This document shows, in pieces, positions 27,037 to 36,637 of a DNA stretch of 64,000 bases. The stretch lies in contig CAZIXE010000001.1 in the NCBI GenBank assembly GCA_964543235.1, forward strand, positions 1 through 64,000. Direction: 5' to 3'. The notes under the pieces were generated by a model, which was not told the origin of the DNA, did not search any database, and saw only the letters and a program-made list of their open reading frames with translations. Position numbers and translations under genes: made by a program. Numbering within the stretch: position 1 is the first letter of the stretch; each line of letters starts with the position of its first letter. Source of the DNA: JANMMJ01 sp964543235 (lineage in GTDB: Bacteria; Pseudomonadota; Alphaproteobacteria; Rhizobiales; Aestuariivirgaceae).

Positions 27037-27040
<4 letters not shown>
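26378..27040 (-). CDS. trmB: tRNA (guanine-N7-)-methyltransferase
   Basis: A protein of about 220 residues that methylates G46 of tRNA using S-adenosylmethionine. Diagnostic segments are HQFYGRRKGHALR near the start, EVGFGGGEHLAHVA (SAM-binding), and YLLYPDPWPKTRHHRRRL. The GTG at 27040 is chosen: it overlaps the metK stop by GTGA and places the conserved QFYGRR motif near the N-terminus as in relatives. A longer in-frame start at 27085 would overlap metK by 49 bp. It is co-directional with metK, whose product makes its cofactor. Confidence 0.93.
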
Positions 27041-28230
<1,190 letters not shown>

Positions 28231-28353
28231 GTGGTGCTATGCGACTCCCGCTGTCCGGCCAGATGATCCAGGACTCCCAGAGCGCGCGACGGCGCGCGGG
28301 CGCCCTTCTTGCAGGCTTGCCCGATGCCGTCAAGATGGTGTCAGAACGCGGAC

Positions 28354-28749
28354 TCAGTCCTTCGTGTCGGCAACTGCCTTGGCAATCGACACCAGCATCT
28401 TCCGGTGCGCAGGGTTGTTGATTTCGGCCATGATCTTGGCGAGCTGCACCCCTTCGGGCGTAGCACAGACATCGACCGCCGCAGGCATTTCGCCTTCCTG
28501 AAAGCCACTTCCTCCCGGCTCCTGCAACCCTTCGAAGAAGAACTGAATCGGCACGTTCAGTACTTTGCTCATCATATGCAGCCGGCTTGCGCTGACGCGA
28601 TTGGAGCCTTTCTCATACTTTTGCACTTGCTGGAACGTAATGCCCAGCAATTCTCCAAGTTTTTCCTGGCTCATTCCAATCAGCTGCCGCCGCAGCCTGA
28701 CGCGATTACCGACATGTGCATCGACGAAGTTGGGATCACGTTTTGTCAT
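28354..28749 (-). CDS. XRE-family helix-turn-helix regulator adjacent to metK
   Basis: A protein of 131 residues. The HTH spans about residues 13-67: GNRVRLRRQLIGMSQEKLGELLGITFQQVQKYEKG is the classic Cro/CI-type pattern, followed by RVSASRLHMMSKVLNV. The tail after residue 75 is acidic and lacks a sensor domain I can recognise. Relatives between lnt and metK are widespread in Rhizobiales; the target is not evident here. It has its own probable promoter and a structured leader (28802-28867). Confidence 0.9.
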   Translation of the reverse strand: MTKRDPNFVDAHVGNRVRLRRQLIGMSQEKLGELLGITFQQVQKYEKGSNRVSASRLHMMSKVLNVPIQFFFEGLQEPGGSGFQEGEMPAAVDVCATPEGVQLAKIMAEINNPAHRKMLVSIAKAVADTKD

Positions 28750-28832
28750 TATGTTTCCAGACCGTAGCCCCCGGTCTGCCTTGGATCACCAATCTGACTG
28801 TGCGGAGAAAGGCTCCGCCCAATCGGCAGTAA

Positions 28833-28867
28833 TATCATTATTATAGACCTATTTTCGGCGCAAACAA
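28833..28867 (-). promoter_or_regulatory. Candidate promoter of the XRE gene
   Basis: On the minus strand a perfect -10 TATAAT (28840-28845) is preceded, after a 16-bp spacer, by a weak -35 TTGTTT (28862-28867). This predicts a leader of about 85 nt. A hairpin with 6-bp stem GCGGAG/CTCCGC (28802-28818) lies in that leader. Confidence 0.5.
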
Positions 28868-28929
28868 AATGATGTGCCTAACCCCTTTAGATGATTAGGT
28901 TTTCTTTGTCGCAGCGTCACGTCAACTTG

Positions 28930-30534
28930 TCATAGATTCGAGGTTGTCCTGCCACTCTCAATTGTTCGCTCCTGCGATTGAACGTTGCGCCGGATGGCTG
29001 GCAGAAGCCCCGCAATCGCCAGTGCCAGCAGCCACAGGTCGCCAAATCGCGCATAGAGTGTCGCTTCGCGTGCCGCGGGTAGGACCGAATCGATGATGCC
29101 GGCCGTCCCAAGCCGGAGGCTGTGAAGAACCCGTCCGTAAGGATCGATCACTGCGGAAATGCCGGTATTGGCAGCCCGCACCACCGGCAGGCCTTGCTCC
29201 ACGGCCCGCATGCGGACCTGGGCGAGATGCTGGTAGGGGCCGGAGGAGTTCCCGAACCATCCGTCATTCGTGACATTGATCAGCCATCCCGGCCGCTCGC
29301 CCCCGGTCAGCCGGTCGGGAAAGATCACCTCATAGCAGACGAGAAAGCCAGCCGGCGGGGCGCCGGGCACTGGTAGGGTCACCGGACCTGGCCCCGGCGT
29401 GAAGCTGCCCGGCACCGTTACAACTTTGCGGAAGCCCAGGGGCTCGAGCAGCCATTCCAGCGGCAGGAACTCGCCACCGGGAACCAGCCGCCACTTGTCG
29501 TAGCGCACGGCGGCGTTGGCAAGCTCGTCGAACCCGATAATGCTGTTGAAGATCTGCATGTCGCCCGCCGCCATCTGCTGGCGCCGCAGGGAACCGGTGA
29601 TCAGCGCAGCGCCTTCCGGCAGCAGGGCGTCGATGGCTGCGCGCGCTTCCTCCGACTCGTCGATGAGAAAGGGAACGGCACTCTCCGGCCAAATGATGTG
29701 GGTGGCGCCTGAGAGCCGGTCCTCGCCCCGCCGCGACATGATGAGCAGTTTCTCGAAGATGATGAGCCCGTTCTCTGCGCGCCACTTGTCGCTCTGCGGG
29801 ATATTGGGCTGCACGATGCGAAGCTGGACGCCCGGGACCGCAGCCGCCGGCGCTGCGGCAAGCTGCAAGTATCCCCATCCCCAGGCCAGTGGCAGGAGTG
29901 CCGCCACCAGCCCGCCGATAACCCTGTGGCTGCGCCGCGCCCCGTGATCGGCCAGTAGCACCGGAGTCCCGGCCCACAGCACCATGAGAAAGGCGAGACC
30001 TGTCATGCCGACGATCGCCGCGAGCTGCAGTACCGGTCCCATGCCCTCCGCAGCAAGTCCGGGAGCCGCCCACGGAAATCCGGTGAACAGATGGCCCCGC
30101 AGCCATTCGGCTGCGCCCATGGTGGCAGCGAGAATGCCGACCCGGGCGGGTCCGCGCCGCCACAGCAGCCGCGCCGCCAGTGCCGCCAGCCCCCAGTAAC
30201 ATGCCATCAGCGCGGCAAGCCCGCCCACCATGAACGGCATCATCCACAGATAGGTTTCGGCATCGACGAGGAAGGCAAAGCCGATCCAGTAGAGGACGCT
30301 GGCAAAATAGCCGAGTCCAAAACTCCAGCCGGCTGCCAGCGCTTGCCGTGCCGGCGCCTGGCGAAGTCCGTCCAGCGTCCAGATAAGGACCGGAAAGGCG
30401 AGGAACAGGCCGGGCCACAGCCCTATGGGCGGCATGGCGAGCCCGGCCAAGGCGCCGGCGAGGAACAGCACGCCCAGGCGCGGCAAGCCCGCCAGGGCAG
30501 CGATACGTTTGGCAAGGGTTTCAAATCGACTCAT
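28930..30534 (-). CDS. lnt: Apolipoprotein N-acyltransferase
   Basis: A protein of 534 residues that adds the third acyl chain to lipoproteins at the inner membrane. About six to eight membrane helices come first, then a nitrilase-type periplasmic domain with the catalytic glutamate in HIIWPESAVPFL, a conserved Lys in YDKWRLVPGGEFLPLEW and the Cys in GFLVCYEVIFPD. A C-terminal helix ends the protein. The ATG at 30534 is used; the open frame extends upstream but those residues are antisense to the racemase gene and not conserved-looking. Confidence 0.96.
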   Translation of the reverse strand: MSRFETLAKRIAALAGLPRLGVLFLAGALAGLAMPPIGLWPGLFLAFPVLIWTLDGLRQAPARQALAAGWSFGLGYFASVLYWIGFAFLVDAETYLWMMPFMVGGLAALMACYWGLAALAARLLWRRGPARVGILAATMGAAEWLRGHLFTGFPWAAPGLAAEGMGPVLQLAAIVGMTGLAFLMVLWAGTPVLLADHGARRSHRVIGGLVAALLPLAWGWGYLQLAAAPAAAVPGVQLRIVQPNIPQSDKWRAENGLIIFEKLLIMSRRGEDRLSGATHIIWPESAVPFLIDESEEARAAIDALLPEGAALITGSLRRQQMAAGDMQIFNSIIGFDELANAAVRYDKWRLVPGGEFLPLEWLLEPLGFRKVVTVPGSFTPGPGPVTLPVPGAPPAGFLVCYEVIFPDRLTGGERPGWLINVTNDGWFGNSSGPYQHLAQVRMRAVEQGLPVVRAANTGISAVIDPYGRVLHSLRLGTAGIIDSVLPAAREATLYARFGDLWLLALAIAGLLPAIRRNVQSQERTIESGRTTSNL

Positions 30535-30595
30535 CGGCGGCACTATAGGGGCCACGCCGGATTGTGGTAGAAGCAGCTGCCAAACGAGGTGCGAC

Positions 30596-31393
30596 ATGAA
30601 CAAGGCAGTACGCGGCCTGTCAGCCCGCGATGACATGATCCTGCTGGAGCATCTGCCGTATAGCATCGATCGCGGCATCGCGGCCCGCGCCGCCGTCGGC
30701 CTTATCGTTCTCGCCACCGATTTTACCATCGAGCATGAATGGCGCCGCATCTTCGCCGATGTGCCGGGCGTCGCACTGTACGAGAGCCGCATTCTCAATG
30801 ACGCCCAGATCACGCCGGAAACGCTCCGCGCCATGGAGCCGAGGATCGCCGCGGCAACAGACATCATCCTGCCCGGTGCACGACTTGACGTGGTCGCCTA
30901 TGGCTGCACCTCGGCCTCGATGGCGATCGGCGAGGACAAGGTCTTCGCGCGCATCCGCGAGGTACGGCCCGAGGCCAGGGCAACGACACCAATCACCGCC
31001 GCCTTTGCCGCCTTCCGGAAATGGGAAGCAGGACGTATCGGCGTGCTGACACCCTATCGCGCCGATGTGAACCGCATCGTTGCCGCCTACATTCGCGCCG
31101 CAGGCTTCGACGTGCCGGTCTTCGGCTCATTCAACGAGCAGGATGACGGCATCGTTTCCAAGATTACCCCGCAATCGGTCCTCGAAGGCATCCGCGCCAT
31201 CAGGGACAAGGCGGCGATCGATGCTGTCTTCGTTTCCTGCACCTCGGTGCGCCTCGCTGAAGCCGCCGCCGCTATTGAGGGCGAAATCGGCCTGCCCGTC
31301 ACCTCGTCGAACCATGCCATGGCCTGGCATGCACTGCGCCTTGCCGGTATTGCCGATAAGCTCCCGCAATGGGGCCGGCTCTTTACCCTTTGA
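30596..31393 (+). CDS. Asp/Glu racemase / maleate isomerase family protein (EutA-like)
   Basis: A protein of 265 residues with the two-cysteine pattern of the Asp/Glu racemase superfamily: AYGCTSASMAIGE (about C104) and VFVSCTSVRLAEA (about C215). The spacing and the segment TPITAAFAAFRKWEAGRIGVLTPY resemble maleate cis-trans isomerase, arylmalonate decarboxylase and the ectoine-utilisation protein EutA. The substrate cannot be fixed. It diverges from lnt (61 bp) and converges with mgdD. Confidence 0.8.
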   Translation: MNKAVRGLSARDDMILLEHLPYSIDRGIAARAAVGLIVLATDFTIEHEWRRIFADVPGVALYESRILNDAQITPETLRAMEPRIAAATDIILPGARLDVVAYGCTSASMAIGEDKVFARIREVRPEARATTPITAAFAAFRKWEAGRIGVLTPYRADVNRIVAAYIRAAGFDVPVFGSFNEQDDGIVSKITPQSVLEGIRAIRDKAAIDAVFVSCTSVRLAEAAAAIEGEIGLPVTSSNHAMAWHALRLAGIADKLPQWGRLFTL

Positions 31394-31467
31394 CATTGTC
31401 TGTTCTTCCTCTCCCTGCCGGGGAAAGGTTGTTGCGCGTCGGCGCGCCAGGCAAGGGGCCGGCCGCC

Positions 31468-32067
31468 TCAACCCACCTGGTAGCCGAATTCCTCTGCCTG
31501 TTCGGTGAGCCATTCCCAGAAGCTCTCGGCAAAGCCGCGGAACACCGAGAGCTCGAATGCGTCCGCGCCGGTCTGGACCAGGTGAACCCCGACATGCGCC
31601 ATTTGCGTCACTGCGCAGTGGCCCGGCTCGAACACTGAAGGATGAAGATCGACCGGCGTTCCCTTGGCCAGCACCTGCCTGACTTTCGGCCCGCCGATCC
31701 TGACAATCACCCGCCCGTGGCTCTGGTCAGCACATGAGGCAATGCCAGCCAGCGTATCGGCCAGCATGCTGTAGAGCTCGCCCTCCACATAGCCGTCGGC
31801 CACCACATAGTATTGCTCGAATCCCGCCCAGTGGATCGCTGCCCGCCGCCCGGTAGCCGATCGCCCCGGCGCCGGGGCTGCAAACCCGCAGGCTTCTCTT
31901 AGCGCATCCGAAAAGGCCCTGGACTTGCCCTTTCGCGTCATCACCGTGACGATCGATACCGGATGGCGTACCGACAGGTAGATGCCCGGCATTCCCCGGT
32001 CGGCGCCGAAGCGTCCCTGGATGGCAATATCGGCCAGCGGCGAGATCCGTTGTACGACGCTAAGCAT
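31468..32067 (-). CDS. mgdD: N-methylglutamate dehydrogenase subunit D (sarcosine oxidase gamma-like)
   Basis: A protein of 199 residues of the SoxG family (IYLSVRHPVSIVTV in the middle; DAFELSVFRGFAESFWEWL at the end). SoxG-type subunits pair with the T-protein-like half of the alpha subunit. It is the last gene of a leftward SoxBDAG-like set next to gmaS and mgsABC, so I assign it to N-methylglutamate dehydrogenase rather than sarcosine oxidase; this relies on context. The ATG at 32067 overlaps the mgdC stop by 8 bp. Confidence 0.82.
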   Translation of the reverse strand: MLSVVQRISPLADIAIQGRFGADRGMPGIYLSVRHPVSIVTVMTRKGKSRAFSDALREACGFAAPAPGRSATGRRAAIHWAGFEQYYVVADGYVEGELYSMLADTLAGIASCADQSHGRVIVRIGGPKVRQVLAKGTPVDLHPSVFEPGHCAVTQMAHVGVHLVQTGADAFELSVFRGFAESFWEWLTEQAEEFGYQVG

Positions 32068-34978
32068 GCAGCCTCTTGTTTTCGGGATCGAAATGCACGG
32101 GATCGGTGATTCGCGCATGGCTGTGGATGTTGCGAAGCCCGTCAAAGACCTTGACCACCTCGCCATGCCGCTCGCGGCCATTGCTGAGGAGCGCCAGCCC
32201 CACCCACATGTTGAGCATCGGAGACCAGGCGACCGACGAGATGTAGCCCTGATCATTGGTCATCGACGGCCGGTCATCCCTCTTGAGAAGATGCGAACCC
32301 GACCGCAGGCGGTCGGTCGGGTCTATGGGCTGGATACCGACCACGCACTGCCTGTTCCTGTCGGTCAATCCCTCGCGTTGCGCCATCATGCGGCCGATAT
32401 AGTCCTTCTTGGCTGACATCATCCTGCCGAGGCCGAGATCGGCGGCCGTCGTCGTGCCGTTGAGCTCGCCGCCCGCCACATGCCCCTTTTCGATCCGCAT
32501 GATCGACAACGCCTCGACACCGTATGGCGTGATGCCGAATTCCTCGCCGGCCTGCATAAGCGCCCGGGCCGCCATGTTGCCGTAGTCCGCCGGCACCGCC
32601 AGCTCATAGGCGTGCTCGCCCGAAAACGAGAGGCGGAACAGCCGCGCCGGCAATCCACCCAGCACGCTGATTTCCCGCGCCGCGAGATAGGGCATGGTCT
32701 CGTCATCGAGCCAGATGCCGTCGACGATCTTCTGCAGCGTTGCGCGTGACCGGGGTCCGGCCACCGCCATCTGCGCCCATTGTTCGGTGACCGACACATA
32801 CTGGACATCGAGACCGGGCCACAGCGCCTGATGGCAGAACTCCAGATGCGACATGACCCGCGCCGCATTGGCGGTCGTGGTCGTCATAACGAAGTGATCA
32901 TCGGCGAGCCGCGATGTGGTTCCGTCGTCGAACACGATGCCATCCTCGCGCAGCATGAGACCGTAGCGCGCCTTACCCACTGCCAGCGTCGAGAAGGTGT
33001 TGCAGTAGAGCCGGTCGAGGAAGATACCGGCATCCCTTCCCTGGATATCGATCTTGCCGAGGGTCGACACATCGCAAAGCCCCACGCCGTTTCGCGTTGC
33101 CACGACCTCGCGCGCCGCGCTCGCCAGCCAGTCTTCGCCGTCCCGCGGAAACCAGGACGAACGCATCCACAGGCCGGTTTCCACGAACACGGCACCCAGT
33201 TCGTCGGCCCAATCGTGGAGCGGCGTCTTGCGCACTGGCTGGAAGTGATGGCCGGTGAAGGGCCCGGCCAGGGCTCCGAACGACACCGGCGTGTAGAATG
33301 GCCGGAAGGTCGTGGTGCCGACCTCCTCGATCGACCTGCCCGTCGCCTCGGCGAGAATTGCGGCGGCATTGATGTTGCCAAGCTTGCCCTGGTCAGTTGC
33401 CATGCCTGCAGTGGTGTAGCGCTTGGCAAGCTCGATGTCGGAATAGCCCTCGCGCGCTGCCAGAGGCAGGTCCTTGGCGGTGGTGTCGTTCTGGTAGTCG
33501 ACAAAAGCCTTGCCCGTTGACTCCTTGACCCACCATAGCGGCGTGATCGCGAAAGCCTCGTCACGGCAGGTGGGAACCGGCGGGGGTTTGCCCTTGAGCG
33601 CCCCCCTGGCCGCACCATCCGCCAGGCACTCGGAGAGCAGCATCCGGCCCGCGGCAGAACCTGCCGCCACCAGTGCCTCGCCCGTGTCCGGGGGCACGAA
33701 GCCTGCGATCTCAGCATTCCATATAGGCCTGGCGCCGCGGTGACAGGCGAGATTGACGATCGGGCTCCAGCCGCCCGCCATGGCCAGCGCATCACAGGGC
33801 ACCTGCCGGTGATCGGCCAGTTCGACGCCTGCCACCTTCTTGCCGCCCCTGATATTGACGATTTGCCCGCCGCGAATCACCGGAATGCCGCCGCTGTCGG
33901 CGCCCGGAGCGTCGCGGCTGTCGATGATGGCTTCGACATGGACGCCATGGGCCTTCATGTCCCGCGCCGTGCGGTAGCCGGAATCATTGTTGGTGAACAC
34001 CGCCACGTTTCGCCCGGCCGCGGCCGCATAGCGGTTGGCGAAGTGCCGCATGGCCGAGGCCAGCATCACGCCCGGAACGTCATTGCCACCGAACACGATC
34101 GGCCGCTCCTCCGCCCCCGCTGCCAGCACTGCGCGTTTGGCAATGACGCGCCAGTAGCGTTGCCGCGGCTCGTAAGGCGATGGCACCGGCACATGGTCAT
34201 TGACCCGCTCGACCGCCCCGAAAATATTGCCGTCATACCAGCCGAACACCGTGGTGCGCGGCATGAGCGTGACATTGGGCATCGAGGACAGTTCGACAAT
34301 CACGCCCTGCGCCCAGTCAAACCCGGACATGCCGTCGATTTCCTCGTTCTCGAACAGCAGCGAGCCGCCAGGCTGCGATCCCTCATCGGCGACGATGACC
34401 CTCCCGCCGGACCGCGCCCCCGCCAGTGCCGCCATGAGCCCCGTCGGTCCCGAGCCGATTACCAGCAAGTCGCAATGCGCATAAGCCTTCTCATACTTGT
34501 CGGGGTCCGGCTCTTTGCTGGCCGTGCCCAGCCCGGCCGCCCGCCGGATGAGTGGCTCGTAGATCCTCTCCCAGAAGCTCTTCGGCCACATGAAGGTCTT
34601 GTAGTAGAAGCCCGCCACGAAGATCGACGAGGCCAGCGCATTGAGGGCGCCCAGATCGACTTCGAGCGACGGCCAGCGGTTCTGGCTGTTGGCAACGAGC
34701 CCGTCATAGAGCTCGATCGTCGTTGCCCGCGTATTGGCCTCCTTGCGTCCGCCTTCACCCAGTTCGACCAGCGCATTGGGCTCTGACGCCCCAGCCGAAA
34801 TCACCCCCCGCGGCCGGTGATACTTGAAGGAGCGGCCCATCAGGTGGACGCCATTGGCGATCAACGCCGAGGCCAGCGTGTCACCCGCAAACCCGGTGAA
34901 TGCTTTCCCGTCGAAGCGGAAGGCGAGCGGCGTGCTGCGGTCGATGCGCCCGCCCTTCTCGAGCCGGAACGAACTCAT
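32060..34978 (-). CDS. mgdC: N-methylglutamate dehydrogenase subunit C (sarcosine oxidase alpha-like)
   Basis: A protein of about 972 residues with SoxA organisation: an N-terminal ferredoxin-like part (MSSFRLEKGGRIDRS, GFAGDTLASALIANG), a FAD/NAD domain with DLLVIGSGPTGLMAALAGARSGG, and a C-terminal aminomethyltransferase (GcvT-like) domain that in this family passes the C1 unit to tetrahydrofolate. It would oxidise N-methylglutamate to glutamate and a C1 unit. The start at 34978 matches the family's usual MSSFRLEKGGR beginning. Largest gene of the cluster. Confidence 0.88.
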   Translation of the reverse strand: MSSFRLEKGGRIDRSTPLAFRFDGKAFTGFAGDTLASALIANGVHLMGRSFKYHRPRGVISAGASEPNALVELGEGGRKEANTRATTIELYDGLVANSQNRWPSLEVDLGALNALASSIFVAGFYYKTFMWPKSFWERIYEPLIRRAAGLGTASKEPDPDKYEKAYAHCDLLVIGSGPTGLMAALAGARSGGRVIVADEGSQPGGSLLFENEEIDGMSGFDWAQGVIVELSSMPNVTLMPRTTVFGWYDGNIFGAVERVNDHVPVPSPYEPRQRYWRVIAKRAVLAAGAEERPIVFGGNDVPGVMLASAMRHFANRYAAAAGRNVAVFTNNDSGYRTARDMKAHGVHVEAIIDSRDAPGADSGGIPVIRGGQIVNIRGGKKVAGVELADHRQVPCDALAMAGGWSPIVNLACHRGARPIWNAEIAGFVPPDTGEALVAAGSAAGRMLLSECLADGAARGALKGKPPPVPTCRDEAFAITPLWWVKESTGKAFVDYQNDTTAKDLPLAAREGYSDIELAKRYTTAGMATDQGKLGNINAAAILAEATGRSIEEVGTTTFRPFYTPVSFGALAGPFTGHHFQPVRKTPLHDWADELGAVFVETGLWMRSSWFPRDGEDWLASAAREVVATRNGVGLCDVSTLGKIDIQGRDAGIFLDRLYCNTFSTLAVGKARYGLMLREDGIVFDDGTTSRLADDHFVMTTTTANAARVMSHLEFCHQALWPGLDVQYVSVTEQWAQMAVAGPRSRATLQKIVDGIWLDDETMPYLAAREISVLGGLPARLFRLSFSGEHAYELAVPADYGNMAARALMQAGEEFGITPYGVEALSIMRIEKGHVAGGELNGTTTAADLGLGRMMSAKKDYIGRMMAQREGLTDRNRQCVVGIQPIDPTDRLRSGSHLLKRDDRPSMTNDQGYISSVAWSPMLNMWVGLALLSNGRERHGEVVKVFDGLRNIHSHARITDPVHFDPENKRLHA

Positions 34979-35256
34979 GCCGTCCCCCGCTTCTTCGCCC
35001 ACTCGCGCGCCGTGAGGCTGGCGTGGACTTCATGCGTCGCCGTATCGCGCGTGACCACCAGCCAGGCGCGGCAGCCGCCCGTATGCTGGACATATTCGTT
35101 GAACCGGCCTTTCGGATTGTCCCGCAGATAGACGTAGTCGTACCAGGCATCCATTGTCTCTGGATCAGTCGACGTCGGGCGCTTGAGCGTCGCATCGCCG
35201 AGGAACGTGAACTCCTCGACGGGCCGCGTACCGCAGTGGGGGCATTTAATCAGCAT
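34975..35256 (-). CDS. mgdB: N-methylglutamate dehydrogenase subunit B (sarcosine oxidase delta-like)
   Basis: A protein of 93 residues of the SoxD family, starting MLIKCPHCGTRPVEEF with a zinc-binding CPHC, and GGCRAWLVVTRDTATHEV in the second half. SoxD subunits bind zinc and complete the heterotetramer. It overlaps mgdC by 4 bp (ATGA) and lies 9 bp after mgdA. Confidence 0.9.
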   Translation of the reverse strand: MLIKCPHCGTRPVEEFTFLGDATLKRPTSTDPETMDAWYDYVYLRDNPKGRFNEYVQHTGGCRAWLVVTRDTATHEVHASLTAREWAKKRGTA

Positions 35257-35265
35257 CGTTTTCCG

Positions 35266-36516
35266 TCAGTGCAGGTTGGGCGTGGCACCCTGGCCCTTCT
35301 CGTCGATCATGTAGCCGCGCCGGAACCGGTCGAGCCGGTAGGCGGCGTTCAGTGCATGCGGTTCGTTCCTGGCGATCGTGTGGGCAAAGCACCAGCCCGA
35401 AGCCGGCGTCGCCTTGAAGCCGCCGTAGCACCAGCCGCAATTGAGATAGAGTCCTTCGATATGGGTCTTGTCGATGATCGGCGAGCCGTCCATCGACATG
35501 TCCATGATGCCGCCCCAGGAACGCAGCACGCGGACCCGCGACAGCGACGGGATCATCGCCACGCCCGCCTCGATTACATGCTCGACCATCGGCAGGTTGC
35601 CCCGCCGCGCATAGGAGTTGTAGCCGTCGAGATCGCCGCCGAACACGAGCCCGCCCTTGTCGGACTGCGACACGTAGAAATGCCCGGCCCCGAAGGTCAC
35701 GACCCCGTCGATGTAGGGCTTCAGGCCTTCCGACACGAAGGCCTGCAGCACATGGCTCTCGATCGGCAGCCGCATGCCGGCCATCGCCGCCACGTCCGAC
35801 GAGTTGCCCGCCGCCGCCAGGCCCAGCTTATTGCAGGCGATGGTGCCGCGGCTCGTTTCAACACCTTTCACCTTGCCGGCCTCGATGCTGATGCCGGTGA
35901 CCTCGCAGTTCTGGATGATGTCCACGCCACGCGAATCGGCTCCACGCGCATAGCCCCAGGCGACCGCATCGTGGCGCACCGTCCCGCCCCGCCGCTGCAG
36001 GAGTCCGCCCTTGATCGGAAACCTTGCATTGTCGAAGTCGAAGAACGGGTACATTTCGCGCACCTGCTCGCGATCGAGCAATTCGGCATCGACGCCATCG
36101 ATACGCATGGCATTGCCGCGCCGCGCAAAGGCATCACGCTGCGCATCCGTGTGGCAGAGGTTGAGCACGCCCCGCTGTGAAACCATGGCATTGAAGTTAA
36201 AATCCTGCTCGAGCCCTTCCCACAGCTTCATCGACCATTCGTAGAACGGGTTGTTGCCGGGCAGCAGGTAATTGGAGCGGATGATCGTGGTGTTACGCCC
36301 GATATTGCCGGAGCCGAGCCAGCCCTTTTCCAGGACCGCTACATTGGTAATGCCGTGCTCCTTGGCAAGGTAATAGGCGGTGGCAAGCCCGTGCCCACCG
36401 CCGCCCACGATGACGATGTCATATTCTTTCTTGGGTTCAGGATCCCGCCAGGCCGGCTGCCAGTGCTGGTGGCCTGAAAAGGAGTTCTTGAGGAGCGAGA
36501 AGATCGAATATTTCAT
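35266..36516 (-). CDS. mgdA: N-methylglutamate dehydrogenase subunit A (sarcosine oxidase beta-like)
   Basis: A protein of 416 residues of the SoxB flavoprotein family. The FAD-binding motif DIVIVGGGGHGLATAYYLAKEHG begins near residue 33; GWLGSGNIGRNTTIIRSNYL and YLNCGWCYGGFKATPASG are typical. It holds the site where the methylated amino acid is oxidised. Context with gmaS and mgsABC points to N-methylglutamate, with sarcosine as the alternative. Three phased ATTGGT repeats lie just upstream (36523-36559). Confidence 0.88.
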   Translation of the reverse strand: MKYSIFSLLKNSFSGHQHWQPAWRDPEPKKEYDIVIVGGGGHGLATAYYLAKEHGITNVAVLEKGWLGSGNIGRNTTIIRSNYLLPGNNPFYEWSMKLWEGLEQDFNFNAMVSQRGVLNLCHTDAQRDAFARRGNAMRIDGVDAELLDREQVREMYPFFDFDNARFPIKGGLLQRRGGTVRHDAVAWGYARGADSRGVDIIQNCEVTGISIEAGKVKGVETSRGTIACNKLGLAAAGNSSDVAAMAGMRLPIESHVLQAFVSEGLKPYIDGVVTFGAGHFYVSQSDKGGLVFGGDLDGYNSYARRGNLPMVEHVIEAGVAMIPSLSRVRVLRSWGGIMDMSMDGSPIIDKTHIEGLYLNCGWCYGGFKATPASGWCFAHTIARNEPHALNAAYRLDRFRRGYMIDEKGQGATPNLH

Positions 36517-36522
36517 GTCCGA

Positions 36523-36559
36523 ACCAATTTCAGACCAATTTCAACCTTTATAAACCAAT
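36523..36559 (-). promoter_or_regulatory. Three ATTGGT repeats upstream of mgdA
   Basis: On the minus strand ATTGGT occurs at 36554-36559, 36534-36539 and 36523-36528, spaced 20 and 11 bp apart, near two and one helical turns. They end 7 bp before the mgdA ATG, in the 121-bp gap after gmaS. They look like operator half-sites for an internal promoter. No regulator is identified. Confidence 0.35.
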
Positions 36560-36637
36560 CTGCGTTTCTGGCAAGCCCACCCTTACCTCGAGTGCCGCGA
36601 AGCAGCCTCGAAGGACAGGGGGCCATGTGGCTGCTGA

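Noticed and set aside
28231..28353. A SAM riboswitch before metK
   Set aside because: The gap has a GC-rich hairpin but none of the SAM-riboswitch consensus features I know; a covariance-model search would decide.
31468..36516. Reading the four Sox-like genes as a sarcosine oxidase operon
   Set aside because: The adjacent gmaS and mgsABC make N-methylglutamate dehydrogenase the better fit; sarcosine remains an alternative substrate.
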